Source of the DNA: DHVE2 group archaeon
GTDB lineage: Archaea; Thermoplasmatota; Thermoplasmata; Thermoplasmatales; Aciduliprofundaceae
Direction: 5' to 3'
Length of the DNA: 13,488 bases
Assembly (NCBI GenBank): GCA_015522935.1
Contig: WALH01000057.1
Location: 1-13,488, forward strand
Below, piece after piece: positions 1-6,209 of this stretch (its first letter is position 1; each line of letters begins with the position of its first letter). The position numbers were made by a program, and so were the translations under genes. The notes beneath the pieces are model-generated. The model saw only the letters and a list, made by a program, of their open reading frames with translations, was not told the DNA's origin and searched no databases.

Positions 1-194
1 GAGGATTGCGAAGAAAATTGCTTGAAAAGAGCAAATCGGAAGATTGGAAAAAGAAATACTCGCATAGAAATATCGTGGAATCCGTGTTCCACTCTTTTAA
101 AAGAGTGGTCGGAGATTACATATTCTCCCGCTCTTTATCTTCTGCCTCTAAACTCCTTCTTTTCAAAGTCCTCGCTTATGACCTCTATGTGTAG
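1..194 (+). pseudogene. C-terminal end of a DDE transposase (IS4/IS5-like), cut by the left window edge
   Basis: The frame is open from the left edge and stops with TAG at 192-194, so only about the last 64 residues are visible. They include RNIVESVF followed by KRVVGDY and a hydrophobic tail ending AYDLYV. The pattern R-N-x-V-E-S-x-F-x-x-x-K-R is the block around the catalytic glutamate of IS4/IS5-type DDE transposases, and a conserved LLxKxLxYxL tail normally follows it. The visible part would cover that Glu and the C-terminus. I cannot tell whether the element is intact to the left; no terminal inverted repeat or target duplication is recognisable in 195-295. The TTG at position 6 is an internal codon and not a start. 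A 20-bp perfect palindrome lies inside this segment at 89-108. The family is fairly clear, but intact gene versus remnant is undecided. Confidence 0.65.
89..108. repeat. 20-bp perfect palindrome inside the transposase fragment
   Basis: The ten bases CCACTCTTTT are followed directly by their exact reverse complement, with no loop. The palindrome lies in frame over the codons for the F-H-S-F-K-R-V stretch of the transposase. The flanking bases do not extend it. Its function is unknown, and it may be fortuitous. Confidence 0.7.
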
Positions 195-258
195 TTTTAC
201 TCTATTTTTATTTCCCTTTTCCATGTTTTTCAAGGAATTCAACTCACCCAATAGAATG

Positions 259-271
259 AAAAACTTAATAA
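259..271 (+). promoter_or_regulatory. TATA-like promoter for the acetyltransferase-aminotransferase operon
   Basis: An A/T-rich block with core ACTTAATAA is centred about 29 nt before the ATG at 296. This is the spacing seen in front of the other leaderless genes here. A short GGGGA (288-292) precedes the ATG and could act as a weak ribosome binding site. The rest of 195-295 holds no recognisable gene. Confidence 0.45.
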
Positions 272-295
272 GATAATCATAGCATACGGGGAAGT

Positions 296-859
296 ATGGA
301 TTACTACATACATCCAACCGCGGAGGTAAGCCCCAAGGCGAATATAGGGAAAGACACAAAAATCTGGCATCAGGCGCAGGTAAGGGAGAATGCAATTATA
401 GGTGAAAATTGTATCCTTGGAAAGGGCGTTTACATAGATTTTGGAGTGAAAATAGGATCTAGGGTAAAGATTGAGAACTATGTATCCATTTATCACGGAG
501 TTGAAATTGAGGACGATGTTTTCATAGGTCCCTCGGCAACATTCACCAACGATAAACATCCCCGCTCATGGCTGTGGGATGAATCGAGGTTGTGCTACAC
601 TAAGGTCAAAAAGGGTGCAAGCATAGGAGCCAATGCAACGATAGTCTGCGGAGTGGAGATAGGCGAATACGCGATGGTTGCGGCCGGAGCGGTCGTAACA
701 AAAAACGTACCTCCTCACGGACTTGTGGTGGGAGTTCCTGCCAAACTTGTGGGATTCGTCTGCGAATGTGGGGAAAAGTTAGATGAGAATTTCAGATGCC
801 CCGTCTGCGGCAAAGAATATCCCGAATTGAAAAAATATGCAGAAGAGGTGAAAAGATGA
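296..859 (+). CDS. UDP-sugar N-acetyltransferase, left-handed beta-helix (WbpD/WlbB-like)
   Basis: Predicted to acetylate the 3-amino group of a UDP-3-amino sugar (for example UDP-GlcNAc(3NH2)A) with acetyl-CoA in the cytosol. The 187-residue protein is built almost entirely of hexapeptide repeats of the [IV]-G-x-x-x-x type: IGKDTKIW, IGENCILG, IGSRVKIE, IGPSATFTND, IGANATIVCG and IGEYAMV. It ends in GVPAKLVGFV, the usual end of this acyltransferase fold. The TFTNDKHPR stretch is typical of WbpD/WlbB relatives. The C-terminus adds a small cysteine knuckle, C156-x-C158 and C168-x2-C171, as in many archaeal and bacterial homologues. Its stop overlaps the ATG of the aminotransferase (ATGA), so the two are translationally coupled and probably act in consecutive steps. 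The exact sugar substrate is inferred from family and context. Confidence 0.88.
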   Translation: MDYYIHPTAEVSPKANIGKDTKIWHQAQVRENAIIGENCILGKGVYIDFGVKIGSRVKIENYVSIYHGVEIEDDVFIGPSATFTNDKHPRSWLWDESRLCYTKVKKGASIGANATIVCGVEIGEYAMVAAGAVVTKNVPPHGLVVGVPAKLVGFVCECGEKLDENFRCPVCGKEYPELKKYAEEVKR

Positions 860-1923
860 TACCCATAGCGAAGCCATGGATAGGAGAAGAGGAAAAGAGT
901 GAAGTGGAAAAAGTTTTAGATTCTGGATATCTTGCAAGTGGGGAGTGGGTAAAAAGATTCGAGAAGGAATTCTCATCGTATATTGGGGTTAGAGAAGCCC
1001 TCGCCACAACGAATGGAACTCAAGCTTTGATTCTCGCTTTGGAAGCGGTAGGTGTGAAAAATAGAGAGGTTATAGTGCCGAGTTTTACGTTCATAGCCAG
1101 TGCCACGAGCATAATCCGTGCTGGCGGCAAGCCCGTTTTCGTGGATGTGGATGAGAAAACTTACAATATTGAACCGGAGGATGTAAAGAGAAAAATAACC
1201 ACAAAGACTATCGCTATTATGCCCGTTCACCTTTACGGTCAGGCTGCAAATATGGATGAGATAATGGAAATTGCAGAAGATCACAATCTGTACGTAATAG
1301 AAGATGCCGCACAAGCACATGGCGCAGAGTGGAGAGGAAAGAAGGTTGGTGGAATTGGAGACATTGCCGCGTTTTCCTTCTATCCAACAAAGAATATGAC
1401 CACAGGAGAGGGAGGAATGGTCACAACCAACAATGATGAACTGGCGGAGAAGGTTGCCATGCTCCGCAATCATGGCCAGAAAGAGAGGTATCTGCACACC
1501 GCTCTCGGGTGGAATTTCAGAATGACAAATATTGCGGCTGCCATAGGTCTTGTTCAACTTAAGAAGCTTGATAAGGCGAACGAAATAAGGAGAGGGAACG
1601 CATCTTATTACAATGAGCTCCTTGGAAATCGTGTAATCGTGCCCTATGTGGATAAAAGGGCAAAGCATGTTTACCATCAGTACACAATTCGTGTTAAAAA
1701 TCGAAATGCACTTATTGAGAAATTCAAGAAAAATGGAATTGGCTACGGGATATACTACCCCCGTGGCATACATGAGCAGCCAATAATGAAAGAACTCGGC
1801 TATAATGCAAAACTGCCAGTTACGGAGAATATATGCAGGGAAGTTATATCCATTCCTGTTCATCCACTCATAACTGAGGAAGATAAAAAAACAGTAGTGA
1901 AAGTAATAAAAAGCACTATCTAA
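856..1923 (+). CDS. DegT/DnrJ/EryC1/StrS-family sugar aminotransferase (WbpE-like)
   Basis: PLP-dependent aminotransferase of 355 residues, predicted to put an amino group on a keto-UDP-sugar, probably the 3-oxo sugar that feeds the acetyltransferase upstream. Visible family marks are the N-terminal IPIAKPWIGEEE; TTNGTQAL near residue 51, which binds the cofactor phosphate; PSFTFIASA at 75-83; EDAAQAHGA at 149-157, whose Asp contacts the pyridine nitrogen; and FSFYPTKNMTTGEGG at 173-187, in which K179 should form the Schiff base. The start is the ATG at 856, with GAGGTGA (845-851) four bases ahead and a 4-bp overlap with the upstream stop; the longer reading from 796 is an overlap artefact. 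In bacteria the WbpE-WbpD pair makes UDP-GlcNAc(3NAc)A for O-antigen. In archaea similar diacetamido sugars occur in N-glycans, so S-layer glycosylation is the likely use (inference). Confidence 0.88.
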   Translation: MIPIAKPWIGEEEKSEVEKVLDSGYLASGEWVKRFEKEFSSYIGVREALATTNGTQALILALEAVGVKNREVIVPSFTFIASATSIIRAGGKPVFVDVDEKTYNIEPEDVKRKITTKTIAIMPVHLYGQAANMDEIMEIAEDHNLYVIEDAAQAHGAEWRGKKVGGIGDIAAFSFYPTKNMTTGEGGMVTTNNDELAEKVAMLRNHGQKERYLHTALGWNFRMTNIAAAIGLVQLKKLDKANEIRRGNASYYNELLGNRVIVPYVDKRAKHVYHQYTIRVKNRNALIEKFKKNGIGYGIYYPRGIHEQPIMKELGYNAKLPVTENICREVISIPVHPLITEEDKKTVVKVIKSTI

Positions 1924-1936
1924 TCAATTTTTCCAT
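1924..1936 (+). terminator. possible oligo-T terminator after the sugar operon
   Basis: A run of five T residues (about 1928-1932) follows the aminotransferase stop codon directly. Archaeal termination commonly needs only a short T-run. There is no hairpin, so this rests on position and base composition alone. Confidence 0.3.
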
Positions 1937-1960
1937 ATCTGGTTGTAATTTCTATAGTAA

Positions 1961-1970
1961 CTTTTAAATA
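1961..1970 (+). promoter_or_regulatory. TATA box of endA (leaderless)
   Basis: CTTTTAAATA is centred 26 nt upstream of the ATG at 1992. This would place transcription start at or next to the start codon, and it is why the ATG at 1992 is preferred over the TTG at 1974. Confidence 0.6.
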
Positions 1971-1991
1971 TCCTTGCTCTGTCCTCGAAAC

Positions 1992-2864
1992 ATGGTCATC
2001 AGAAAGGTTTGTGGCTCAATTGCAAACAAAATAACATCTAAGAAATTTGGAGAGAGGAATGGAGAATGCATAAATTTGCAGGGGGAGGAATACCTTTACC
2101 TTGTGGAGAAGGGAATGATTGAAGATGAATTTGAGAAAATATTCTTGGAGGAATCCGCCAAAAGGGATGATTTTGATATTCGCTACTTAGTTTACCGAGA
2201 TTTAAGAAACAGGGGATACATTATAAAGATTCATGATCATTACTTTGAAGCTAAAAAGACATACTCGATGAATTTTTACCCAATCTCCGATATGGAGCAT
2301 TTCTTTGTGGAAGAGGCGATAAAGAGGGAGAAGCCATACGTCATGGCAATTGTGGACGTGGATGGAGACATAACTTACTATCTTGTGGATGAGGAAGATC
2401 CGAGTGGCGAGTCAAAAATCCTGCCTGAGAAGATTCATGGTACGATCGTGGGCAGGAGAGTGATAATTTTCGATAATCCAGAAAATATACAGAGCACGAC
2501 ATTCGGCAAATATGAGGGCACATTCTCGCATTTATCCCTTTTGGAAGCGAAGTATCTGAGTGATGAAGGGAAGATGAAAAACAGTATTGAGGTGGATAAA
2601 GAGAAGTATTCAGTGTATAAAGATTTGAGAAATCGGGGATTAATAGTGAAATCAGGATTTAAATACGGCACGCATTTTCGAGCATACGAAAAAAGCATGG
2701 AAGAGCATTCCCGCTATTTGGTACATGTAATATCCGGGAGGGAAGAGATGCAGAGAATAAGTCGTGCCACAAGAGTTGCCCATGGAGTTCGCAAGGATCT
2801 TCTATTAGCGTATAAATCTCCTGAGAAAATCTTTTATTTTCTAATAAAGTGGATCAGACCATAG
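1992..2864 (+). CDS. endA: tRNA-intron (splicing) endonuclease EndA, fused two-repeat form
   Basis: Cuts precursor tRNAs at the bulge-helix-bulge exon-intron junctions. The 290-residue product holds two copies of the endonuclease unit. The first copy has YLVYRDLRNRGYIIK at about 65-79 but no catalytic His or Lys, so it looks structural. The second has YKDLRNRGLIVKSGFKYG at 209-226, then Y232, H239 (in EEHSRYLVH) and K268 (in RVAHGVRKDLLL), which match the Tyr-His-Lys triad of the family. This length and arrangement fit the homodimer-forming class known from Archaeoglobus and Thermoplasma, rather than the 180-residue homotetramer or the crenarchaeal heterotetramer. The leaderless ATG lies 26 nt after a TATA box. 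It is monocistronic by position, with unrelated genes on both sides. No tRNA gene is present in the window. Confidence 0.9.
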   Translation: MVIRKVCGSIANKITSKKFGERNGECINLQGEEYLYLVEKGMIEDEFEKIFLEESAKRDDFDIRYLVYRDLRNRGYIIKIHDHYFEAKKTYSMNFYPISDMEHFFVEEAIKREKPYVMAIVDVDGDITYYLVDEEDPSGESKILPEKIHGTIVGRRVIIFDNPENIQSTTFGKYEGTFSHLSLLEAKYLSDEGKMKNSIEVDKEKYSVYKDLRNRGLIVKSGFKYGTHFRAYEKSMEEHSRYLVHVISGREEMQRISRATRVAHGVRKDLLLAYKSPEKIFYFLIKWIRP

Positions 2865-2865
2865 A

Positions 2866-2966
2866 TTTTAATACATTGTTATTCCAGCAGTATGCTTTCG
2901 GTGAAAATCAAAGCAGTGCTTGGAGCTGTGTTCATTATTTTGAAATACTGTGGGCATTCTATCTGA
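2866..2966 (+). other. intergenic region with a doubtful 24-codon ORF and its own TATA-like box
   Basis: Between endA and the HD gene (2865-3036) there is no recognisable gene. A TTTTAATA box (2866-2873) stands about 22 nt before an ATG at 2892. That ATG opens a 24-residue reading frame (MLSVKIKAVLGAVFIILKY and five more residues) with a basic N-terminus and one hydrophobic stretch, ending at a TGA at 2964-2966. It could be a tiny membrane peptide, the stub of a decayed membrane or secreted protein, or chance. No Shine-Dalgarno sequence is present, and the box spacing is shorter than at the well-supported genes. Confidence 0.2.
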
Positions 2967-3006
2967 GTTTGAATATTTCCTCAAATAATTTGTATGAAAA
3001 CCGAAA

Positions 3007-3015
3007 TTTTATTTA
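3007..3015 (+). promoter_or_regulatory. TATA box of the HD-domain gene (leaderless)
   Basis: TTTTATTTA is centred 26 nt before the ATG at 3037, with no ribosome binding site between them. The geometry matches the other leaderless genes in the window. Confidence 0.55.
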
Positions 3016-3036
3016 CGCTCAACTCATTCCACATTC

Positions 3037-4335
3037 ATGTCCGAGTACAAGATAATACACGACACGATACACGGAAGTATGAAATTTGAAGGAGTAACGC
3101 TTCATATTCTTGATGCGCCTGAGATGCAGCGTCTCAACGGAATAAAGCAGTTAGGCTTGGGATATCTGGTTTTTCCGGGTGCTAATCACACACGCTTGGA
3201 GCACTCTTTGGGTGTGGGTCATGTTGCGGGCCTCATGGGCAAGTCTCTTAATCTTCCAAGGGAGGAGGTTTTAACACTTAAGGTTGCGGGCCTGCTCCAC
3301 GATTTGGGGCATTCTCCATTCTCGCATACATTAGAATACCTTCTCCACGAAAAGACGCGCATGGATCATATGGAAATTACCACGGGCATAATCCGAGGGG
3401 ATATGGATATTCTTGAAGGAATAGAGATAGAAGAGAGGGAGAGGATACACGAAATCCTTGCAGATTACGGAATTGATGTAAATCTTGTTTGCAAGATGAT
3501 TTTGGGAGAAACTTCCAAGAGGACGGATATAATGACTTTTGAAGGCAGGCAGGCTTACTTTGGCGAGGATAAAAATTACATGGTGAATATCATAAGTGGA
3601 AGTCTGGATGCTGATCAGATAGATTATCTTCTTCGAGATGCGCATTACACAGGCGTGGCTCATGGAATGATTGATGTGCACCGTATACTCAACACGATTC
3701 GCATAAAGAATGGCGAGCTGATGATTGACAAGAAAGGAGTTCCTGCATTGGAAGGAATGCTTGTAGCTCGTGCTTTGATGTACACATCGGTTTATTTCCA
3801 CAAAACGAACAGGATTGGCGAATTAATGCTATCCCGTGCAGTCGAAGATATAGAGATGGATAACTGGCTGGATATATACAAGCTCAACGATTCCGAGCTT
3901 ATTTCTCTTCTTCTCAACAAGCAAGGTTACCCAAGGGAAATTGCCCTTCGGTTGAAGTACCGAAAACTCTTCAAAAAAGCATTAGTTATGAGATTGGATG
4001 AATTGAAAAAGGAAGATGAAGAAAGACTGAAAAAAATGAAGGATTTGAAAATCCGAAGAAGGTATGAAGCGGAAATAGCCGAATCAGCAGGAATAGATCC
4101 AAGATACGTGCTCATAGACATCCCGGAGAACATTGCACAGCTTTCCGAGCCGAGATTGAACAAAACGAATGCGAAAATCATAGACGGAAACGAGGTATTT
4201 GAATTATCTCGATATTCACCCATAGCGAGAGCATTGCAGCTCAGAAAGGTGCAGGACTGGGCTCTGATGGTAGTTACAAAGAAAGAATACGTGGATAAAG
4301 TGAGAAAAATCTCACAGAGAGTTTTGTTTCAGTGA
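3037..4335 (+). CDS. HD-superfamily phosphohydrolase, SAMHD1/dGTPase-like (COG1078 type)
   Basis: Metal-dependent phosphohydrolase of 432 residues, expected to act on (d)NTPs or related nucleotides. The N-terminal YKIIHDTIHGSMKF and the AxEMQRLNGIKQLG block are characteristic of this subfamily. The metal site is readable: H56 in RLEHSLGVGH, H88-D89 in LLHDLGHSPFSH, and D191 in SGSLDADQIDY. H97 and H111 align with the catalytic histidines 215 and 233 of human SAMHD1 by motif. SAMHD1 Asp218 is replaced by Glu (E100), which I believe is usual in prokaryotic members. The C-terminal part (about 300-432) is charged and helical (KKEDEERLKKMKDLKIRRRYE), perhaps for oligomerisation. Substrate cannot be read from sequence. 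The gene is coupled to the downstream membrane protein (stop at 4333-4335, next ATG at 4341). Confidence 0.85.
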   Translation: MSEYKIIHDTIHGSMKFEGVTLHILDAPEMQRLNGIKQLGLGYLVFPGANHTRLEHSLGVGHVAGLMGKSLNLPREEVLTLKVAGLLHDLGHSPFSHTLEYLLHEKTRMDHMEITTGIIRGDMDILEGIEIEERERIHEILADYGIDVNLVCKMILGETSKRTDIMTFEGRQAYFGEDKNYMVNIISGSLDADQIDYLLRDAHYTGVAHGMIDVHRILNTIRIKNGELMIDKKGVPALEGMLVARALMYTSVYFHKTNRIGELMLSRAVEDIEMDNWLDIYKLNDSELISLLLNKQGYPREIALRLKYRKLFKKALVMRLDELKKEDEERLKKMKDLKIRRRYEAEIAESAGIDPRYVLIDIPENIAQLSEPRLNKTNAKIIDGNEVFELSRYSPIARALQLRKVQDWALMVVTKKEYVDKVRKISQRVLFQ

Positions 4336-4340
4336 TAAAA

Positions 4341-5075
4341 ATGAAGTGGGAAGTACAGATAAGTATACTCCTCGTTGTATTTTCCATCTTTTTCTACTTT
4401 ATCAATTATTTGGCATTTCACGACACGGTTTTCATTGAGAAGTACATCTTGGTGCAGTTAGGTTTCCTTCCACTCTCGGTTCTCTTGGTAACTATAGTTC
4501 TCAACAGTCTTATGGTGAGAAAGGAGAGAATGGAAAGAATGGAAAAGCTTAACATTGTGGTAGGCTCGTTTTTCGCCGATATAGGAAAAGACCTCTTGCG
4601 TTACATTTCAAAATATGATCGGACTATTACTGATATTGCATGCAGCATACATTCTCTGAGTAAAGAACCTGAGAGTTTTCATAAATTCAAAAATGTGGTG
4701 GAAAAAAGGAATTATACCGTGAATTTTGAAAAGATAAATCTTTATGAGTTGAAAAAATATGTTATGGAAAAAAGGGATATTGTGATAAATTTACTTGACA
4801 ATCCTGTGATAATAGAGCACGAGAGATTCATGGACCTTCTCTGGATCCTACTTCATCTTATTGAGGAACTCAGAATGACAATAGACTTTGAATCAATGAA
4901 TTCCGAGGATAGAGAGGATTTAAAAGGAGATATTGAGAGACTTTATCGGCTATTGGCATACGAGTGGATTAAATATTTGCATTATCTCCGAGATAATTAT
5001 CCTCACATTTACAGATACGAAATTAAATCAAATCCATTCGTTCCGCACGCGTATCACGCAAGATCAGCAGATTGA
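4341..5075 (+). CDS. two-helix membrane protein with a cytosolic helical domain, function unknown
   Basis: No function recognised. The 244-residue product has two strongly hydrophobic segments near its N-terminus (about residues 7-26 and 35-56). These are followed by basic VRKERMERMEKLN, which by the positive-inside rule places the remaining roughly 185 residues in the cytosol. That domain looks all-helical (LYELKKYVMEKRD, LLWILLHLIEELRM, DIERLYRLLAYEWIKYLHYL). The EKLNIVVGSFFADIGKDLL segment resembles a conserved block I associate with small two-helix membrane proteins of archaea and bacteria, but I cannot name a family. The ATG at 4341 is chosen because GTGAT lies four bases ahead. An alternative GTG at 4332 overlaps the HD gene stop and adds three residues. 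Tight coupling suggests it anchors or regulates the HD enzyme (inference). Its last 12 bp overlap the convergent epimerase. Confidence 0.75.
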   Translation: MKWEVQISILLVVFSIFFYFINYLAFHDTVFIEKYILVQLGFLPLSVLLVTIVLNSLMVRKERMERMEKLNIVVGSFFADIGKDLLRYISKYDRTITDIACSIHSLSKEPESFHKFKNVVEKRNYTVNFEKINLYELKKYVMEKRDIVINLLDNPVIIEHERFMDLLWILLHLIEELRMTIDFESMNSEDREDLKGDIERLYRLLAYEWIKYLHYLRDNYPHIYRYEIKSNPFVPHAYHARSAD

Positions 5076-6119
5076 AATGTTTCTGCATTCTACACCTAAA
5101 CCTCGCTCTCCTTCAACTATATTCCCTCCATCTTTGAATTCCAGACCTATGAAAGGTTGTCTTGTGATGTCCATGTAACCATCTAAATCAGCGTAATCCG
5201 CTCCTATTCCCAAGGCGAAATTCTGTCCGGCTGCAATGCCTAATTTGGTTTCAACCATACATCCAACCATGATTTTCATTTCTGCTGCCTTGGCAATTGA
5301 TGCCATCTTAAGAGCCTCGTATATTCCACCGCTCTTCATCAGTTTGATGTTTATACCGTCAACCTTTCCGATGAGTTTCAGGACATCTTTAGCGTTATGA
5401 ACACTTTCATCAGCAATTATTGGAACTCCCACACTTTCTCTGAGGGTTTTTAAATCATCTATCCTGTCCTTGGGTAATGGTTGCTCGGCGAATTCAATAT
5501 TGTATTTTTCTATTGATTTTAGAACTCGTATTGCCTGATTTAGAGAATAGCCTTGATTTGCATCGATCCTTATTCTCGCATCGGTCACATTCCTTATCTC
5601 CTTAATCCTTTTAATATCCTCATCAGGATTTAGGCCTATTTTCACCTTGAGGACCCTCGCACCTAAATTCGTGAGTTCTATTGCCTGCTTCACTGCATCC
5701 TCAATGCTTGTAATTCCTATTGTTACCGAGGTATCAACTTTTTCTTTTTCACCACCTAAAATATCTGAAACGCGGACTCTCCAGTAACTTCCCACCAAAT
5801 CATAGAGAGCCATATCCACAGCAGCTTTCGCAGCTGTGTTATTCGGTATTGCCCTGTAAATTTTATTCATTATCCATCCTATTTTGTGTGCCTCTTCTCC
5901 AAGAAGCAAAGGCTTAAAAATTCGAAACGCCTTTTCTATGGACTCCATTGTATCCCCTGTTATTTTTGGGGATGGTACAGCTTCACCGTATCCGCATACC
6001 CTTGCGGTGCATATTTTCAGTATGTAGCCGGAATAATTTGTGGTTGTTCCAAGCGCAATTTTGAAAGGCTTTTTAAGAGGTATGTGCAGGGGCATCCATT
6101 TGACCCTTATTATCTCCAT
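5064..6119 (-). CDS. dipeptide epimerase, enolase superfamily (L-Ala-D/L-Glu epimerase type)
   Basis: Predicted to interconvert the stereochemistry of a residue in a dipeptide by proton abstraction at the alpha carbon. The 351-residue protein shows the complete muconate-lactonising/epimerase barrel: K158-x-K160 (LKVKIG), metal ligands D186 (RIDANQGY), E212 (FAEQPLP) and D237 (IADESVH), the opposite base K262 (INIKLMKSGG), and DLDG near the C-terminus, the D-x-D that binds the dipeptide amino group in known dipeptide epimerases. The reading frame extends to 6206, but the ATG at 6119 is preferred. Family similarity begins there (EIIRVKWMPLHIPLKKPF), and a TATA box (6142-6149) is centred 27 nt upstream. 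Archaea lack murein, so the substrate is probably another dipeptide, for instance from protein degradation. It is divergent from the phosphate transporter. Confidence 0.88.
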   Translation of the reverse strand: MEIIRVKWMPLHIPLKKPFKIALGTTTNYSGYILKICTARVCGYGEAVPSPKITGDTMESIEKAFRIFKPLLLGEEAHKIGWIMNKIYRAIPNNTAAKAAVDMALYDLVGSYWRVRVSDILGGEKEKVDTSVTIGITSIEDAVKQAIELTNLGARVLKVKIGLNPDEDIKRIKEIRNVTDARIRIDANQGYSLNQAIRVLKSIEKYNIEFAEQPLPKDRIDDLKTLRESVGVPIIADESVHNAKDVLKLIGKVDGINIKLMKSGGIYEALKMASIAKAAEMKIMVGCMVETKLGIAAGQNFALGIGADYADLDGYMDITRQPFIGLEFKDGGNIVEGERGLGVECRNISIC

Positions 6120-6141
6120 GCTTGGATCATGCATTTCTGGG

Positions 6142-6149
6142 AAATAAAG
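6142..6149 (-). promoter_or_regulatory. TATA box of the dipeptide epimerase (leaderless)
   Basis: On the minus strand the sequence reads CTTTATTT, centred about 27 nt before the ATG at 6119. It lies inside the 90-bp divergent region shared with the PiT promoter. It argues against the upstream in-frame starts (to 6206), which would place the promoter within the coding region. Confidence 0.55.
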
Positions 6150-6178
6150 ATTTATCTTCTCGTGGTCTGTTCCCAGAA

Positions 6179-6189
6179 AAAAAATATAC
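6179..6189 (+). promoter_or_regulatory. TATA box of the PiT phosphate transporter (leaderless)
   Basis: AAAATATAC follows a longer A-tract and is centred 26 nt before the ATG at 6210. It is about 38 bp from the opposing epimerase TATA box, so the two promoters probably share regulatory space. Confidence 0.55.
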
Positions 6190-6209
6190 CCCATTGACAT
6201 TACCATCTG

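Noticed and set aside
239..559. Minus-strand frames at the left (135-395 and 239-559)
   Set aside because: They are antisense to the acetyltransferase and transposase end. Their composition looks like reverse-strand translation, and no motif is present.
796..855. N-terminal extension of the aminotransferase
   Set aside because: It overlaps the end of the acetyltransferase in another frame; the ATG at 856 has a good Shine-Dalgarno site and matches the family start.
973..1863. Minus-strand open frame of about 296 codons
   Set aside because: It lies entirely antisense to the well-supported aminotransferase, shows no family motif, and has an unusual Cys/His/Ile-rich composition. It is a shadow of the coding strand.
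2849..3055. 68-codon plus-strand frame between endA and the HD gene
   Set aside because: It overlaps the endA end and the start of the HD gene, has no motif, and runs across the HD gene's promoter.
3331..3801. Minus-strand frame of 156 codons
   Set aside because: It is antisense to the HD phosphohydrolase, without recognisable domains or promoter.
6120..6206. N-terminal extension of the dipeptide epimerase
   Set aside because: The extra residues do not match the family, and the extension would run through the TATA boxes of both the epimerase and PiT.
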